From Membranipora membranacea (lineage: Eukaryota; Bryozoa; Gymnolaemata; Cheilostomatida; Membraniporidae): 64,000 bases of DNA. Below, piece after piece: positions 38,733-50,509 of the stretch; the first letter of the stretch is position 1; every line of letters starts with the position of its first letter. The stretch is taken from assembly GCA_914767715.1 (NCBI GenBank), contig OU612072.1:4648001-4712000 (forward strand), read 5' to 3'. Made by a program: the position numbers and the translations under genes. The notes beneath the pieces are model-generated. The model ran no database searches, was not told the DNA's origin, and saw nothing but the letters and a program-made list of their open reading frames with translations.

Positions 38733-40136
38733 AAGGTATTGAGGATGTTCTTTGGTATTGTCTATTTTCACCTTTTGGAACGTTATTTGGTATCTAGTTT
38801 GCTCTTGCAAATATTATTTTGCAACAAGTATATTCACACTACTATGTTGTCTTCTCTTACTGTGATGTGAGACAATTCAAAGACTGCTTGCGACCTTTGG
38901 CATCATGAAAGCTTTCAAGTGGGCAGCCCTAGGGATATTGTTTAGACAAAGTGTCTGTTATTTAGGCTGAGAAGCCACCCCTATTATATTGTTGCTGCAA
39001 TTCCCACATCAACTTTGTGTCTTTCCTATCTGGCATTCTCTAATGACTGGTGATGCCTACTAGTAACGTCAATAGAGCCAATGGTTTGTTCACATTTCCA
39101 TATAGAAATTTGATGATGCACATTTCCAGATTGACCATATTAATAGTAGCTTACTGAAGGCACAACAACTGTTTCATTCACAACTCCAATCAACCGTTTA
39201 ATCCCGCCCTTGGAACAACTGTATACCATGATGGAGAAAATTGGGAAGAGGTGGTGCCAACATGTCTGCAGGAGGGTTACAAATGAAGATATCAGAATGG
39301 TCACAGTAATAATAATGCAGGGAAAGAGGAAGAGAGCGAGCCCAAAGGCAAGAAGTGTTGACACAGTTAAAGTAGACATGTATAGTTGTGAGTTGAGAGG
39401 GACATGTTTCCTTAATAAATCCCCCAAATGAGAATTAGTAAATTGTTTGCAAGGCTAAGCTAGCAAATTTTTGCTCATTTTATAACTGAAGTATGATCGA
39501 CTATCACACAGCGAGAATAGTGTCTGTCCGCAAACGAGGCTGGCAATGTTTTTTTCGATTATGTCAATAGCCTATATATAGCATGTGTCATCTTATCAAT
39601 GTGACATACTGTGACATACTGTCATATTTGGCATTTGACATTAAATCAAGCTGTATCTGGTGGAGAAATTCTAATCTGGCCAAGTAAATTTTTATTTCTG
39701 TACGTTTATATGTGTATTTTATTGCAATGCTGATAACAACAGGAAGCAATGATGATCAGAATATAGGCCTAAATAATAATAAATCAACAGATGTCAGTCA
39801 TTCAACTGTGCTATTAAAATAAAATACACATTTCATCTAGCACTTAGGCAGTTCAGACTATAACAAAAAAGAATAAAATCTAGACATTGACGATTCTGGT
39901 GCCATTCCTTATTCATATGAATATCATTCTCACACAGCAATGATGATGTCATCCTATCCAGAATGTAGGCCTCATTAAAAATGGATCAAACTATTTAAGT
40001 CAACTGCCTACGCAACCTAAAATACATACACATTTTATCTTGAACATAGTGAATACAGGCTATATTAAAATAGTATAAAATACAGACGTTGATAGAAAAA
40101 TCTACATTGTTAGGTCCGGATGAAGAGGCAGTACAA
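38733..40136 (+). repeat. Module copy A, spacer between peptide genes 1 and 2
   Basis: Aligns in the same orientation with 60490-61463. Shared blocks include GACAATTC.AAGACTGCTTG, TGAAAGCTTTCAAGTGGGCAG and GGTGATGCCTACTAGT. A 95-codon minus-strand open stretch with hydrophobic segments (39427-39140) is absent from the paralogue and I do not call it a gene. Confidence 0.7.
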
Positions 40137-40853
40137 ATGGATTTCAAATGGATCATTTTGGCTATATCCCTTATCTTATCTGGAGTGGTGAGTGGTGCAG
40201 TGGTAACAGACCAATATTTGTTCTTTGATGTAGTTGGTGACAATGTAACTAAGCATAATTCTGCTGTCATTATCTGCTTTTATCTTATCTTGAGTAAAGC
40301 TTTAATTTATCCATTTTTAGGTGCATAGATCCAGCGGTCAAAGTAAGTTCTATTTCATTATCCTTTTTGGACTGCAGCTTCTGAAAGTTTGTGCGTTAAA
40401 TACTATGTAGTGACAAGTTTGTGGCTCCTACTAAACATGTATCAGATATATGTATCTATAATTATTCTTATTTGTTAAGAACTTAAAAACTTCTTTAGTT
40501 GGTATATGTCAAGAAAACCTATGCCCACCAGCTGAAGAATGTGCAGAGGGTGAGACACCACAAGATCGGTGAGTAAACTTTCCAACTTTTAGATGACCCA
40601 AATTTGAATTGACTACTAGGTACTTTTTTATTTCAAGGTATTGAATAACAATTAAATCCCCATTTTCAATCTTTAATTTCTCCAATAAAACAGTACATTA
40701 AACTCTTCAATAAAAACTCTGTGGCACTATTGGATTTATCTGATCGCATCTATTTTTGTACTAGTATATTGATCTTATTCTCACATAAAATCTTTTTTTT
40801 GTAGTATCTTCACGTTTTTATCTGGAGTATGCATAGGATGTCCGAGCTGTTAG
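40137..40853 (+). CDS. Small secreted cysteine-rich peptide, four exons (module copy A, gene 2)
   Basis: Exons 40137-40187, 40321-40342, 40499-40568 and 40805-40853 all have GT/AG borders (donors GTGAGT, GTAAGT, GTGAGT). Together they make a continuous 63-residue frame ending in TAG. Exon 1 is a signal peptide, MDFKWIILAISLILSGV. Exon 3 carries CQENLCPPAEEC. Exon 4 carries GVCIGCPSC. The mature peptide has six cysteines in the order C-x4-C-x5-C...C-x2-C-x2-C. No domain family recognised. An alternative is read-through of intron 1, which is open and matches the paralogue at 61.46 kb, but it hits a TAG at 40326. Likely secreted; role unknown. Confidence 0.7.
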
Positions 40854-40984
40854 CGGCCTAAATATTTTAATACTTTCTCTGTGGAATAGGAGATTTCCAA
40901 AGATTTTATTGTAGATTCATTTTGCAAAAAATAAATAAATTTGTCCAAAAACACCATTTTATCTATTTGTATTTGTAACTAGAA

Positions 40985-41395
40985 GACACCTATTTCTCAC
41001 CCTCCCATCATTCCCTGGAAACACCTCGGTGACTTTAGCTATATATTATCGCCCTCCAATTGCATTAGCATCCGCAAATACTACAACATCACCTATAAAA
41101 AAATCGCGCTTAGCAGCTTGAGCCCACTTGTTCTGCGACATAAGAGTTGGGGGCGTATAAATGTGTCCACAACTTCCAAAAATCATCTAGTGAAGATTCG
41201 ATTATGGCCAGCCTATCAGATGGCTTGATAGGCTGGTCCAACCCGCCTGGCTGAGTAGAGATGGCACCACCTATAAGCAAACAGTTTGGTGTGAAGAAAT
41301 TGATATGAGAATCAGAACCTGGCTATCTACCGAGAGGTCTCTGGTTCAAGATAATAGCAGCCTTAGTGCAAACAGTAAGAAACCCCGATGCAGAG
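40985..41395 (-). pseudogene. BEL/Pao-type LTR retrotransposon pol fragment (integrase C-terminal end)
   Basis: On the minus strand, with stops and frame slips, the segment shows an LNQRPL motif, then FFTPNCLLIGG, a DDFWKLW motif, then FFIGDVVVFADANA and VTEVFPGNDGRVR. This is the order of the integrase end and the DUF5641-like domain of BEL/Pao pol polyproteins. No LTR, gag, protease or RT was found nearby. It is an isolated relic. I describe it only; nothing is reconstructed. Confidence 0.75.
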
Positions 41396-41463
41396 AACCT
41401 CTTATCACCGATAGCCAAGATATTTGCTCTCTTAGCACTCTTGACCAACCTATTAACCTAACT

Positions 41464-41856
41464 TGACAAAAATCCTATGAAAAATGGCTGTACTGCAGCA
41501 AAATTTTCATATCAGGCAGTAAGATAAAGGCAAAATTGGCCGAGCCAAACTTTGACGGAAATTAAAAGTGACAATAAAACCATGATATAATGGGGAGAGG
41601 ATATACTAGGTATCAGAGAGTTTATAAAGCTAAATTGATGCCCAAATGAGTTAGGACAGTTACTATGCTACTTAGTAACATTGGGACTGGCCCCCTTAAG
41701 ACTTTTGGTAATGAATCAAATGGAAATTAACAACATTTTGCAACGTCTGACAGGATTAAATTAGAACACTATCACGACATTATTAGTTGTCAGAAAGTGA
41801 CACTAGGAGATACTAAGATTTGTTGTCTTAGCTGTTCCCTTGCATCAAGGAACTGT
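41464..41856 (-). repeat. ~390 bp dispersed repeat (mate at 14.8 kb)
   Basis: Reverse complement of 14805-15195 with modest divergence. It directly follows the BEL/Pao fragment. No ORF. Confidence 0.8.
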
Positions 41857-42569
41857 TAAATCAAAATAACTAGACGGCCACAGGGATACGAAGAAATACC
41901 ACAAAACTTCAGGGAAGTGGGTACTACACTCTTCATTTTTGAATAGTTTGATTGGCAATTGAGAGCTGTTGCGTGAGATGAACAGTTGAATGAGTTTTTC
42001 AGAAGCCTATAGGTGTTGGGTGGTGGATGACGGACATGGGCAATAGACCTGCTTGCAAGTTTCAGTTGCCTTGGACACAAACATTATCATCATCATTATA
42101 ATCATAGTTAGAACCATTAATATTTTAACAATATTCAAGATATCCAATTTGCAATGAGCCTGTCCTCTTGGGATGAATTACAGTTTGAAAGACAGCACCA
42201 CTCTGGAGGACCCAATACGCTTAAGTTGCTCAAATGATTCACAGTGGCGCCTTGGAGTACAAATTTAATTAGAATGATAATCAGCATGTTGTGCAAACCA
42301 GTAATTTGGTACACTGGCCCAATTGGTTAACATGTTTAGTATTCACTGCAAAGCGATTTTTGTCACGAAAACACCTGTTTTATTTTGGTTTATTACCGAC
42401 TGATTGCCCAGGCACTAGCATTCTCAGGTGAATTTACATATTAAGATTTATTGTGAATATACAACTAATCTTGCTATTCTGTGACTGGGAGTCATCTGAC
42501 CTTGAGTAGTGATGTTGGCTATAGTTATTTGCTCAGGTTGTAGGCAAAAAAGAAAGGACGACGTCTAGT
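41857..42569. other. No gene seen
   Basis: No coding, repeat or RNA structure recognised. Confidence 0.4.
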
Positions 42570-42960
42570 TTGTCTCACAAGAATTTCATGATGCAGGCCT
42601 GTCTTAAGTTCAGTCCAAAGGAAAAATCATGGTAATTGGCTATTCAACTGGCCTGCCTACATGACCCGAGGCTGTATCCATGGATGTTGTAGAAGCAAAT
42701 CGCGGTGGGTGCAGGAGATGCGTTTGAACGTCTTCCCGCAGAAAGGGATATTGAGGCATAATCTCAGGAATAGAGGTAGTTTTATGGTTATGAAAAATTA
42801 ATCAAATGAGGGAGATCGTTCTTGGGCAGCTTGATGATTTTTACTTTGCTGCAAAAAACATTCTGCATGGCAGGCATCTGGCTAAAAAATACTAAGACAG
42901 CACCAACATTATATTTCTGGTCATATCCGATGTAAAAAACTTCAGTTTAAAACTCATTGA
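42570..42960 (+). repeat. Dispersed repeat (mate at 22.4-22.76 kb)
   Basis: CAAGAATTTCATGATGCAGG, TAATTGGCTATT and TGTATCCATGGATGTTGT match the minus strand at 22.5-22.73 kb. The frame that is open there is broken here by several stops. The match then continues through GGGAGATCGTTC and CTTTGCTGCAAAAAA. Confidence 0.65.
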
Positions 42961-43044
42961 TGACATGTTGACCTCAAAACATGTAACAACTGGCAGTGTT
43001 ATCTATCCATTCATAGTCCCAACCGTTCTCACAATGAGTCTCTC

Positions 43045-43330
43045 TGGGCGGTATCCAGACAAAATCCCGCAGCCAGAATCCCAAAACCAAAAATCCCAAT
43101 GGACAAAGTCCCGCAACCAAAGTCCCATAGCCAAAGTGCCAGAGTACAAAGTCCCAAAGACCAAAACACCAGAGCCCAAAGTCCCAACGACCAAAGTCCC
43201 GCAGCCAAAGTCCTGCGGCCAAAGTCCCAATGGCCAAAGTACCAATGACCAAAGTACCAATGACCAAAGTCCCAAAGACCAAAGTCCCAAAGTCCCGGGG
43301 CCACAATCCCGCAGCCAAAGTCTCAATGCA
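43045..43330. repeat. 15 bp satellite (CCAAAGTCCCAATGA-type)
   Basis: About seventeen degenerate 15 bp units of the form CCAAAGTCCC(N)5. The period of five codons keeps several frames open on both strands, which explains four overlapping open stretches here. The array reappears on the opposite strand at 46.3 kb. Confidence 0.92.
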
Positions 43331-43979
43331 AAAAAAATTTACATTTTGATTTCGAATATCAATTTGTTTTCCATATTAAAAACATTTTACATAACATTTT
43401 AAGCAAGTTTTGTCTTCAATTATATTCTGATAATCCACTTTCATAGTAGTTTTATATCATGCTCTCATTGTCTGTAGTATGTTTTCATTCAGGGTCAAAA
43501 TTCAGCTAGTTTCTGGATGCATAAGGATAAATCATATGTCTACTCTACTCTAGTGGTTGAAAAGTGTCAATAATAATGTTCTATCTAAGACCGTTGCCCC
43601 TTCATAGACTTCCAAACCAAAATATTTTATATTCCATCCTTAAAAGTATATTCTTGGCGTCGCCCTTTCACTATGGACTGGGTATAACTCCACTACTCAG
43701 CTAGGAGAAGCTGAAAACTGTCCTGCTTGACGTTATAGACTTTAAATTGATCAGTTAACTATTTGCTGATGAAATTACTCATCTGGAACCCGGACATGTA
43801 AAGTTTGGTTGAAGCTGAAACCTGTTTTAGACTTGGAACCCTAGCTCACTGAATCGGAACCTGGTTTGGACTTGTGTCTAAATGGACTAGCTCTGCACTG
43901 TACCTTAGAATCCTCTCATATAGCGCGGCCTCTCAAGCCACGGAGAATATAGTCACTATAGTCGGAAGGCAGAGGAAAG
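43331..43979. other. No gene seen
   Basis: No structure recognised between the satellite and the LINE tail. Confidence 0.4.
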
Positions 43980-44445
43980 AGATTTAATTTAATTTAATAT
44001 TAACTTTATTGAACCGGTCAATGCCGTTTAAAGCAAATAAAGACCATGTTAAAATAAAATGCCATCGATTATATTGATAAAAGAACACTTTTTTGCAAGG
44101 AGATGTTCTATACATCGGGGTAGCTAGTTGTTCATGTCTAGTATGAGTAGTGGTGCTAGAGCTAGGGAAGTATTTGTGTAGTGGATGGTTAGGGTTTAGA
44201 GAGGCTTTCTAGCATATCTCAGGCAGAACACGTCTGAGTAAACTGAAAGTTCAGTCAGTTGAAGGGCTTTTAATCTCTGGTCATAGTCTTCCATATATGG
44301 TAGAATAATTCTAAGGCACAGTTTTGCAGACGCTCTAACCTCTCTTTGTCTGACTCAGTTATAAATGAGAACCAGCATTGGGCTGCATAAGATAGCGTAG
44401 ATAATATCTTGCTCTGATAGAATAAATGATATTGACACTCATTTA
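43980..44445 (-). repeat. LINE ORF2 C-terminus and 3' tail (family L-b)
   Basis: On the minus strand LSYAAQCWFSFITESDKERLERLQ is the post-RT region of a LINE (cut here into parts: AAQCWFSFITE, then DKERLERLQ). After a frameshift LRIILPYMEDYDQRL follows. The copy ends in a 3' tail of (TTAAA)n-type repeats at 43984-44000. It is 5'-truncated and dead. Confidence 0.7.
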
Positions 44446-44967
44446 TTACAATTTGTTTATTACCACGATAACTTCAAACTAAAACACTTTACTCAGGCTA
44501 TACTGATAGTCAAAAAACTCAAATGCAGTACTACAAATTCTTTTATGTTTTAGGCGTCATATTGATGCAGTATCCGGAGTAGAAGTATTGTCACGCAGTA
44601 ATTTCATCCAAGCCTGCATGAAGCGGCAATGTTCTGCATATGTATTTGTATTTTTGTTGTCATTCTATCCAGAATTTTTCACATCATCCTCCCACTACTG
44701 TAAGATAAATGGACTGACGGCTCAATATTCGTGGTGATATAAGCTTAGAGAAGTTTATATACAACCATTCAAGGATGCAGCGTCAGGCTTTTTTGTTTTA
44801 TGAAAATGCAACATCCTTTGTAACAATCAGGATTAAATTGCCCTCGTTTTGCATCAATAATATGTCATATTTCTATGCTAGCATAAATATAGAGTGTGGG
44901 TTTATATTTATGGTGGTGATTACAATTTTTAAATTATGAATTTGGAAACCAACTTATCTACTTCTAG
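44446..44967. other. No gene seen
   Basis: No recognisable structure before the foldback element. Confidence 0.4.
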
Positions 44968-44974
44968 ATGTAAT

Positions 44975-45686
44975 CACAGAGTAAGGATTAACAGAGGGGA
45001 CACTTCAATGATCGTTATAGTGCCTGCGGTTTTTATCCACTGGGGGAAATTCATCAATCTGGACACCTGCCAATTTCAGAATATATATAAGTTACAGTGG
45101 AGTTTGGTCATGCAGACATAGCCACCTTTGATAGGTCATAATTCATTCTGTATTTATCCTAAAGACTGATTTCTAACTTTTCTGAAATGTCCAATCTTCG
45201 AGCTATACACCATATTGTTGTCTTTTTTTGCTAGGATACATAGGCTATGAGTAATCCAGGTTTTTAAAATGAGTTTTATCATAAAGATTTACATAGGGCT
45301 TAGGTCAATGCACGGACATTTCCTAATTTTGATGACCAGCCGTCTATCAATTGTCACATGTAAATCTATATGACAAAACTCATTTCAAAAACCTGGATTA
45401 CTCTTAGCCTATGAATCCTAGCAAAAAATGACAACAATATGGTGTATAGCTTGAAGCTTGGACATCCAACAAAGTTGGAAATCAGTCTTTAGGATAAATA
45501 CAGAATGAATTATGGCCCATCAAAGGTAGGGATGTCTGCAAGAAAAATGCCATTATAACATATAGAGATAATGAGTTTTTGGCATCCAGCTGTGCACAAT
45601 TTTCCCCCCCCCCCCCCCGGTGAATCAAAAACTGCAGGCACTATAACTATCATTGAACTGTCCCCTCTGTATATCCTTACTCTGTG
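44975..45686. mobile_element. 712 bp foldback element, CACAGAG termini, copy 2
   Basis: Same family as 33303-34003. CACAGAGTAAGGATTA at the left and CTTACTCTGTG at the right, with exact 7 bp ATGTAAT on both sides (44968-44974, 45687-45693). The arms pair over roughly 300 bp. A poly-C run of about 16 at 45604 is private to this copy. No ORF. Confidence 0.92.
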
Positions 45687-45693
45687 ATGTAAT

Positions 45694-46304
45694 CAGCAGC
45701 TTATCAATGTCATATGTCAATGTAAACCCTAAACACACTGTAGAAACGATTGCTCAGATTTCGATTATTTTTGGAGAATTTGTAGGATTCAAATATAATA
45801 CACCTTGCACAACTGGTTCCTACAACCTTTGAACATTTAATTGAGCTTCTAGCTTTTCTCCGGAGGTATAACTCACCGAATGCTGAGCAGACAACTACAT
45901 AACACAATAAAAAGCAATTCTATCACACAATTTACAAGAAGAATTTGATTTCTAAAAGCTCTCATCAAAAATAAGTAGATATAACACTTTATTGAGAGCT
46001 AGTCAAATGTTTCAAATGAACCATAAAACACAGACCTATGTATTGTGTCTCTTAGATCCCCACGTTGTTCAATACAAAAGCACTAAGTTCAAACGATACC
46101 AAAACCCCAAAAACGGCACAGTCATTTTCAAATTGAACAGATAAGCTTGATTATGTGGCTATTGAACTCTATTTAACACATCGGTTGCCGTAATTTGCAT
46201 GAACAAGATTCTGCCCACCACTTATAACTTGTTTTAAAAAGTTACCAAAACTGAAAAAAATAAGTTAAGAAATCAAAAATATATTTTCGTAACTCTATAG
46301 TATT
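45694..46304. other. No gene seen
   Basis: No recognisable structure. Confidence 0.4.
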
Positions 46305-46545
46305 TTGGACTTTGGGATTTTGGCTTTTGGGACCTTGGCCTTTGGGACTTTGGCCGCGAGACTCTGGTCACGGGACTTTGGTCTTTGGGACTTTGTTCAT
46401 TGGTACTTCTGTCTGTGGGACTTTGGTCCCGGGACTTTGGTCTTTGGGACTTTGTTCATGGTACTTTGGTCTTTGGGACTTTGTTCATGGTACTTTGGTC
46501 TTTGGGAGTTTGTTCATTAGTACTTTGACCTGGACTCCTCTGGGC
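46305..46545. repeat. 15 bp satellite, opposite orientation to 43.05-43.33 kb
   Basis: About sixteen units of GGGACTTTGGTC(N)3, the reverse complement of the array at 43.05 kb. Open stretches here are by-products of the period. Both arrays lie near a CTCTGGGC word (43042 and 46531). Confidence 0.92.
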
Positions 46546-46555
46546 ACCTGGTAAT

Positions 46556-47890
46556 TAAAACATGTATATTATCAATTTCATATTACATTCATAACAACTA
46601 TGCATATTTGAGAGGTTTTCAAAATTGTTCTGCTGAAAATTGGAAGGGTCAAGCCCCCTAGCCCTTCCTATGAATAGTCTTTTGACTCTAGCCCACATGC
46701 CAGTAGTACCAACTTGTAGCAATAATTCAAAAGCATCATAGTCAAAGAGGGGAGTATACTATTGGATACAAAGTTGTTGTGGCTCTAATGCTGCCATCCT
46801 TAGCCATCCTGAGTGACATACTGCCGCTCTAGATCACCATCAATGTGACAAGTTTGGTTAGGTAAATTTCATACCTCCTAGTCCTCAGTACTTTGCCAAT
46901 AAAGTACCATCTCAGTGAGCATGGTATAAAATAGGCCATTTTGATGTTTCCATACTGGGCCAAGACCAAAGCTACCAAAACCTTGCAGAATCAAAATCAA
47001 ATTTAATTGGCCAGTAATAAAGTGTATTGAAATTTTCACTGGTTAATTTTCGGATTGTATTAAAGTTTGGATTAACAAAAATACACTGCTGCTCAAGTTT
47101 TTCTCCATGGCTTGGTGCTAGTTCAGTGTTGCAGCATTTGTTGTACATTGAAATGCCCATCAATCTTCATGTATTCCCAATGTCTATTGATTTTAGTATA
47201 GCATGTCAACTTCAAAAGTGCTGGGTTTCAATTGAAAGACATTTCAGTTGATACCAACAATAATACCCACTGTATCTTTTTCTATCCTTCCAAATTTATT
47301 ATGGATTTTGTCTAATAGAACAAAATACTTACGACTTGTATATAAAATTTGCGAGGTAATAGATCTGGTATAAATAATTATACAAATAAGAAAATGATAA
47401 TTCATGCAGCTATTGAACTACAAAAAAGTCATTTAGCTTTTGATGGTCAGATTATACCAGCAACACAATCCACTCTTCCAAAAAATGATCTTTTACCTCA
47501 ACACAACCAGGATGGAGATTCATGAATAAGCAAGGTTATACTCCAAAATATAAGCCTTGGTCTTAATAAATCATCCCATAATTAATCTCTGACAAAAATA
47601 CTCATTATTATCTGTGTTTGATGAACTCTAGTTCCTTTACCTGTCATTTACTCAGAGAAACAAAGGCTTAGACATTATTTAGCCTCAACACAATGCAAGA
47701 AATGAGGACAACATCAATTAATATCATATATATAAACAGAAGCAAATCATTGTATGACTATTTTTAACGATAGATATAGCTGTAAATAATGACAATTGGG
47801 AGTCACTGACGTCCTTCCTGTATATAAACAGAAGCTAATGATTTTATGAACACAAAGAAAATGGGAGGGCTGACAACCACCAACAACCAC
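46556..47890. other. No gene seen; short duplication at 47.72-47.84 kb
   Basis: TATATAAACAGAAGC occurs at 47727 and 47820, marking a ~95 bp tandem duplication. Nothing else is recognised. Confidence 0.45.
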
Positions 47891-48390
47891 ACCTATACCA
47901 TTATTCTCTGCAGATCAGCTGAACTTGAAGTTAGCATCGAACAATAAAGCAGACGAAAATCACATCAAACCACTCATAGCGGACTTTCAAGTCCCGACCG
48001 TGCAGAAACTGTTGAAAACCATTAATGGCAGAAAAGGAGAAGGACCAGATAAAATCATTCCCGAGTCATCAAAATATGCTCAAGCCAGCTTGCACCGATC
48101 ATCACACAGGTCTTTAACACCAGCATTGAGCAGACAACTACACCAAATCTTTGGAAGTCAGCCATCATCAAACCCCTGCCGAAAGTACAATCACCAAGTC
48201 AGCCTAAAGATTATCGCCCGATAGCCGCCACCAGTGTTTTGGGCAAAATACTCGAAAAACTGATCAAGTGTTATGTATGCCAACACACAGAGCTAGATCT
48301 GTTACAGTTTGCTTACAGATCCAGTAGATCCAAACAAGATGCTGTTCTACAGCTGATCACCACTGTGACTACGTGTATTGACGCCAAGGC

Positions 48391-48790
48391 CAGTGGCGTA
48401 TATTACCACTCACGGCCCACCAAGTTCCGTGAATGGCTGAATAGCTCAGTGTGCAGAGCGTCTGCCTAATAATCAATGATAATAATATTGTCGTGGGTTC
48501 GAATCCCATCGAGGTCAGTTTTTTTTCAAATGGGTGCTTTATAACTGGAGCATTTTTACCGTAATCTTCTACTGCTATTGAGTTGTTTTCTGAAAGTACC
48601 CAACAGCTCAGTGTGCTATTGAAATACCTCTCTGCTTGCACTATTTTGCTACCGATATGCAAAAATTTCCTCAAGCGCCCCTCCCACACCCTCCCCGCCA
48701 CGCCTACGGCGTGTGGATCGGCCTGTGCCCGATCATTATGCTCATCTCTAAAAGGTCAGTGAGTGAATTTTTTTAGAATATACGCCCCTG
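48391..48790. mobile_element. 400 bp hAT MITE with exact 8 bp target duplication
   Basis: The ends are CAGTGGCGTATATT and AATATACGCCCCTG, inverted with one mismatch. They are flanked by identical GCCAAGGC (48383-48390 and 48791-48798). Excising the element plus one duplicate restores the LINE reading frame (IDA-KATNLSRC). The CAGNGGCG terminus and 8 bp duplication are standard hAT marks. Inside is a tRNA-like segment. Confidence 0.92.
48430..48518 (+). other. tRNA-like segment inside the hAT MITE
   Basis: TAGCTCAGTGTGCAGAGCG resembles a type-2 RNA polymerase III A box with D-arm. GGGTTCGAATCCC is a perfect B box/T-arm, about 50 bases on. A run of eight T follows at about 48519, which could terminate pol III. 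An acceptor stem pairing GAATGGC with the 3' end is not convincing, so I do not call a functional tRNA. Confidence 0.6.
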
Positions 48791-50509
48791 GCCAAGGCTA
48801 CTAATTTATCTCGATGTTTGTTCTTAGATTTTTCCTCCGCTTTTAATCCCATAAACGTGAGTCTTTTGATTGATGAGCTACAACATTTGGATTTAAGAGT
48901 TACAAAGTGGGTATCCAGTTTTTATCTTACAGAACTCAATATACACAGAGAAAAATAATGGGGTAAAAAACAACTAAATTGTCGGTGAAATCAGAGCAGT
49001 GCAAATTTCAGTTGAAATAAGCGCATATTTTGCTCACAATGCTGTTACAATAAGAGTAAAGTCATCTTAGCATGAGAATATTTGATTGCTGTGTAAAAAA
49101 AGAGTGAAAATTGCTTAATTGCCGGAACAGCGTAAAATCAGAGTAAACCAAAATGAGACAGAACAGTCATATAAACCTTTGATTGATTGAATGGTTGATC
49201 ATCAAGCCAGCTAGCGCATTGAACATGTGAAACAAATGATAATGTAAATGATGGTGTGAGGTGATATACTGTTTTTTGCTGAAATGGGCCACACCAATAA
49301 ATTATAAACTGATTTAGGTAATGTGTTGCACTCATGTTGTGAAAGTGAAGTCAAAATTTCATTGATTGCATAACCTGGCCTCTTGGCCTTTTTCTAGTAT
49401 CCCGGAGTGCCACTGATTTTAAGTTCTAGTCACTGTCAATTAATTCTTGAATGTACCCAAGGTAATCCCCACCAATTATTATCTAGTTGACATGAGATTT
49501 TGGTAAACAAATGCCTATGTGTTATGTGAGCCATTTAGGCAAGAAGCAGCTATAGCATAAGTTGTTATGGCGCGGACAATATTTGATGGCAGGATACTGA
49601 TCACGTTTTATACTTCATTGGTGCATGTTCTGTAAAATTCACCTGGTGTACCCAGTTGTAGTGGTCATATTTAGAAATTAAAAGGTGTTTTGTTTTGGCA
49701 TTATATGTGTGGGGAAATAACTCCTATTCTGTGTAATCTAAGTAATCTAATTATCAGGGAATCCCAGGTTGAAATTGCATCGTGGGATTTTGTTGACATG
49801 GCGATTAATTCACCAAGTAATCTTGGAGAGAAGGCTTCTCCTATCAGACCAGCACAAATTGAAGAATTTCAATTGAATTATGTCGAACTTCTTATGGGAC
49901 TAGTATCAAAGTTTATAAATAATTGATGGCAGGATACTTGATGCTAGTATGATATTGTATGGTCTTAAGACCACTGTCTTGGGGCAATTACAAACAACAT
50001 TTTTGACGTTCCAATTGCATCTTATGTAATTTTTTGGCTGGATATCATTTGCATAATACATGAGCAAAGAGTTCAATGAGTGCCTCACTTTTCAGAAAGA
50101 AACCAAACTGTCAGAGTCTGAAAAACTTAGATATGCCAGCTTCGCATACTTTCCTAGCATGCTAATGACATGATATGGGGATATGTGTTAGCGCTGTCTC
50201 TTATCAACCATCTCATGCAATGATAAAACATATACAATGTAGAACCCAACACTATAGTCTTGACTTGTGCCAACTGCATCAAACTCTTGACTTCCCGCTA
50301 ATCACATATCGATAGTGTGAATATTTGGGATATGCAGTGGTGCTACGGCTGACCTCTTCAACTGGGTACACACTTTTTTCATACATAAAATTTGTCTCAC
50401 GCTATCATGTTTTGAGCAGTCTTATGTCTAGGCTGCTATTTGTCTTGTTCTCGTTGAGATGTAGTGCTGTCGCTGACCACCTTTTAAAATGATGTGATAT
50501 AATATAATC

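Noticed and set aside
39140-39427. 95-codon minus-strand ORF with hydrophobic segments
   Set aside because: Absent from the collinear paralogous module, no splice or promoter context, likely chance.
42965-43402. Overlapping ORFs of 91-145 codons on both strands (Pro/Lys/Ser-rich or Trp/Gly-rich)
   Set aside because: The 15 bp satellite period keeps several frames open at once. No start context or conservation.
46305-46554. Trp/Leu/Gly-rich ORFs
   Set aside because: Same 15 bp satellite on the other strand.
48430-48518. A functional tRNA gene
   Set aside because: A and B boxes are good, but the acceptor and anticodon stems do not pair and the segment lies inside a MITE with hAT ends.
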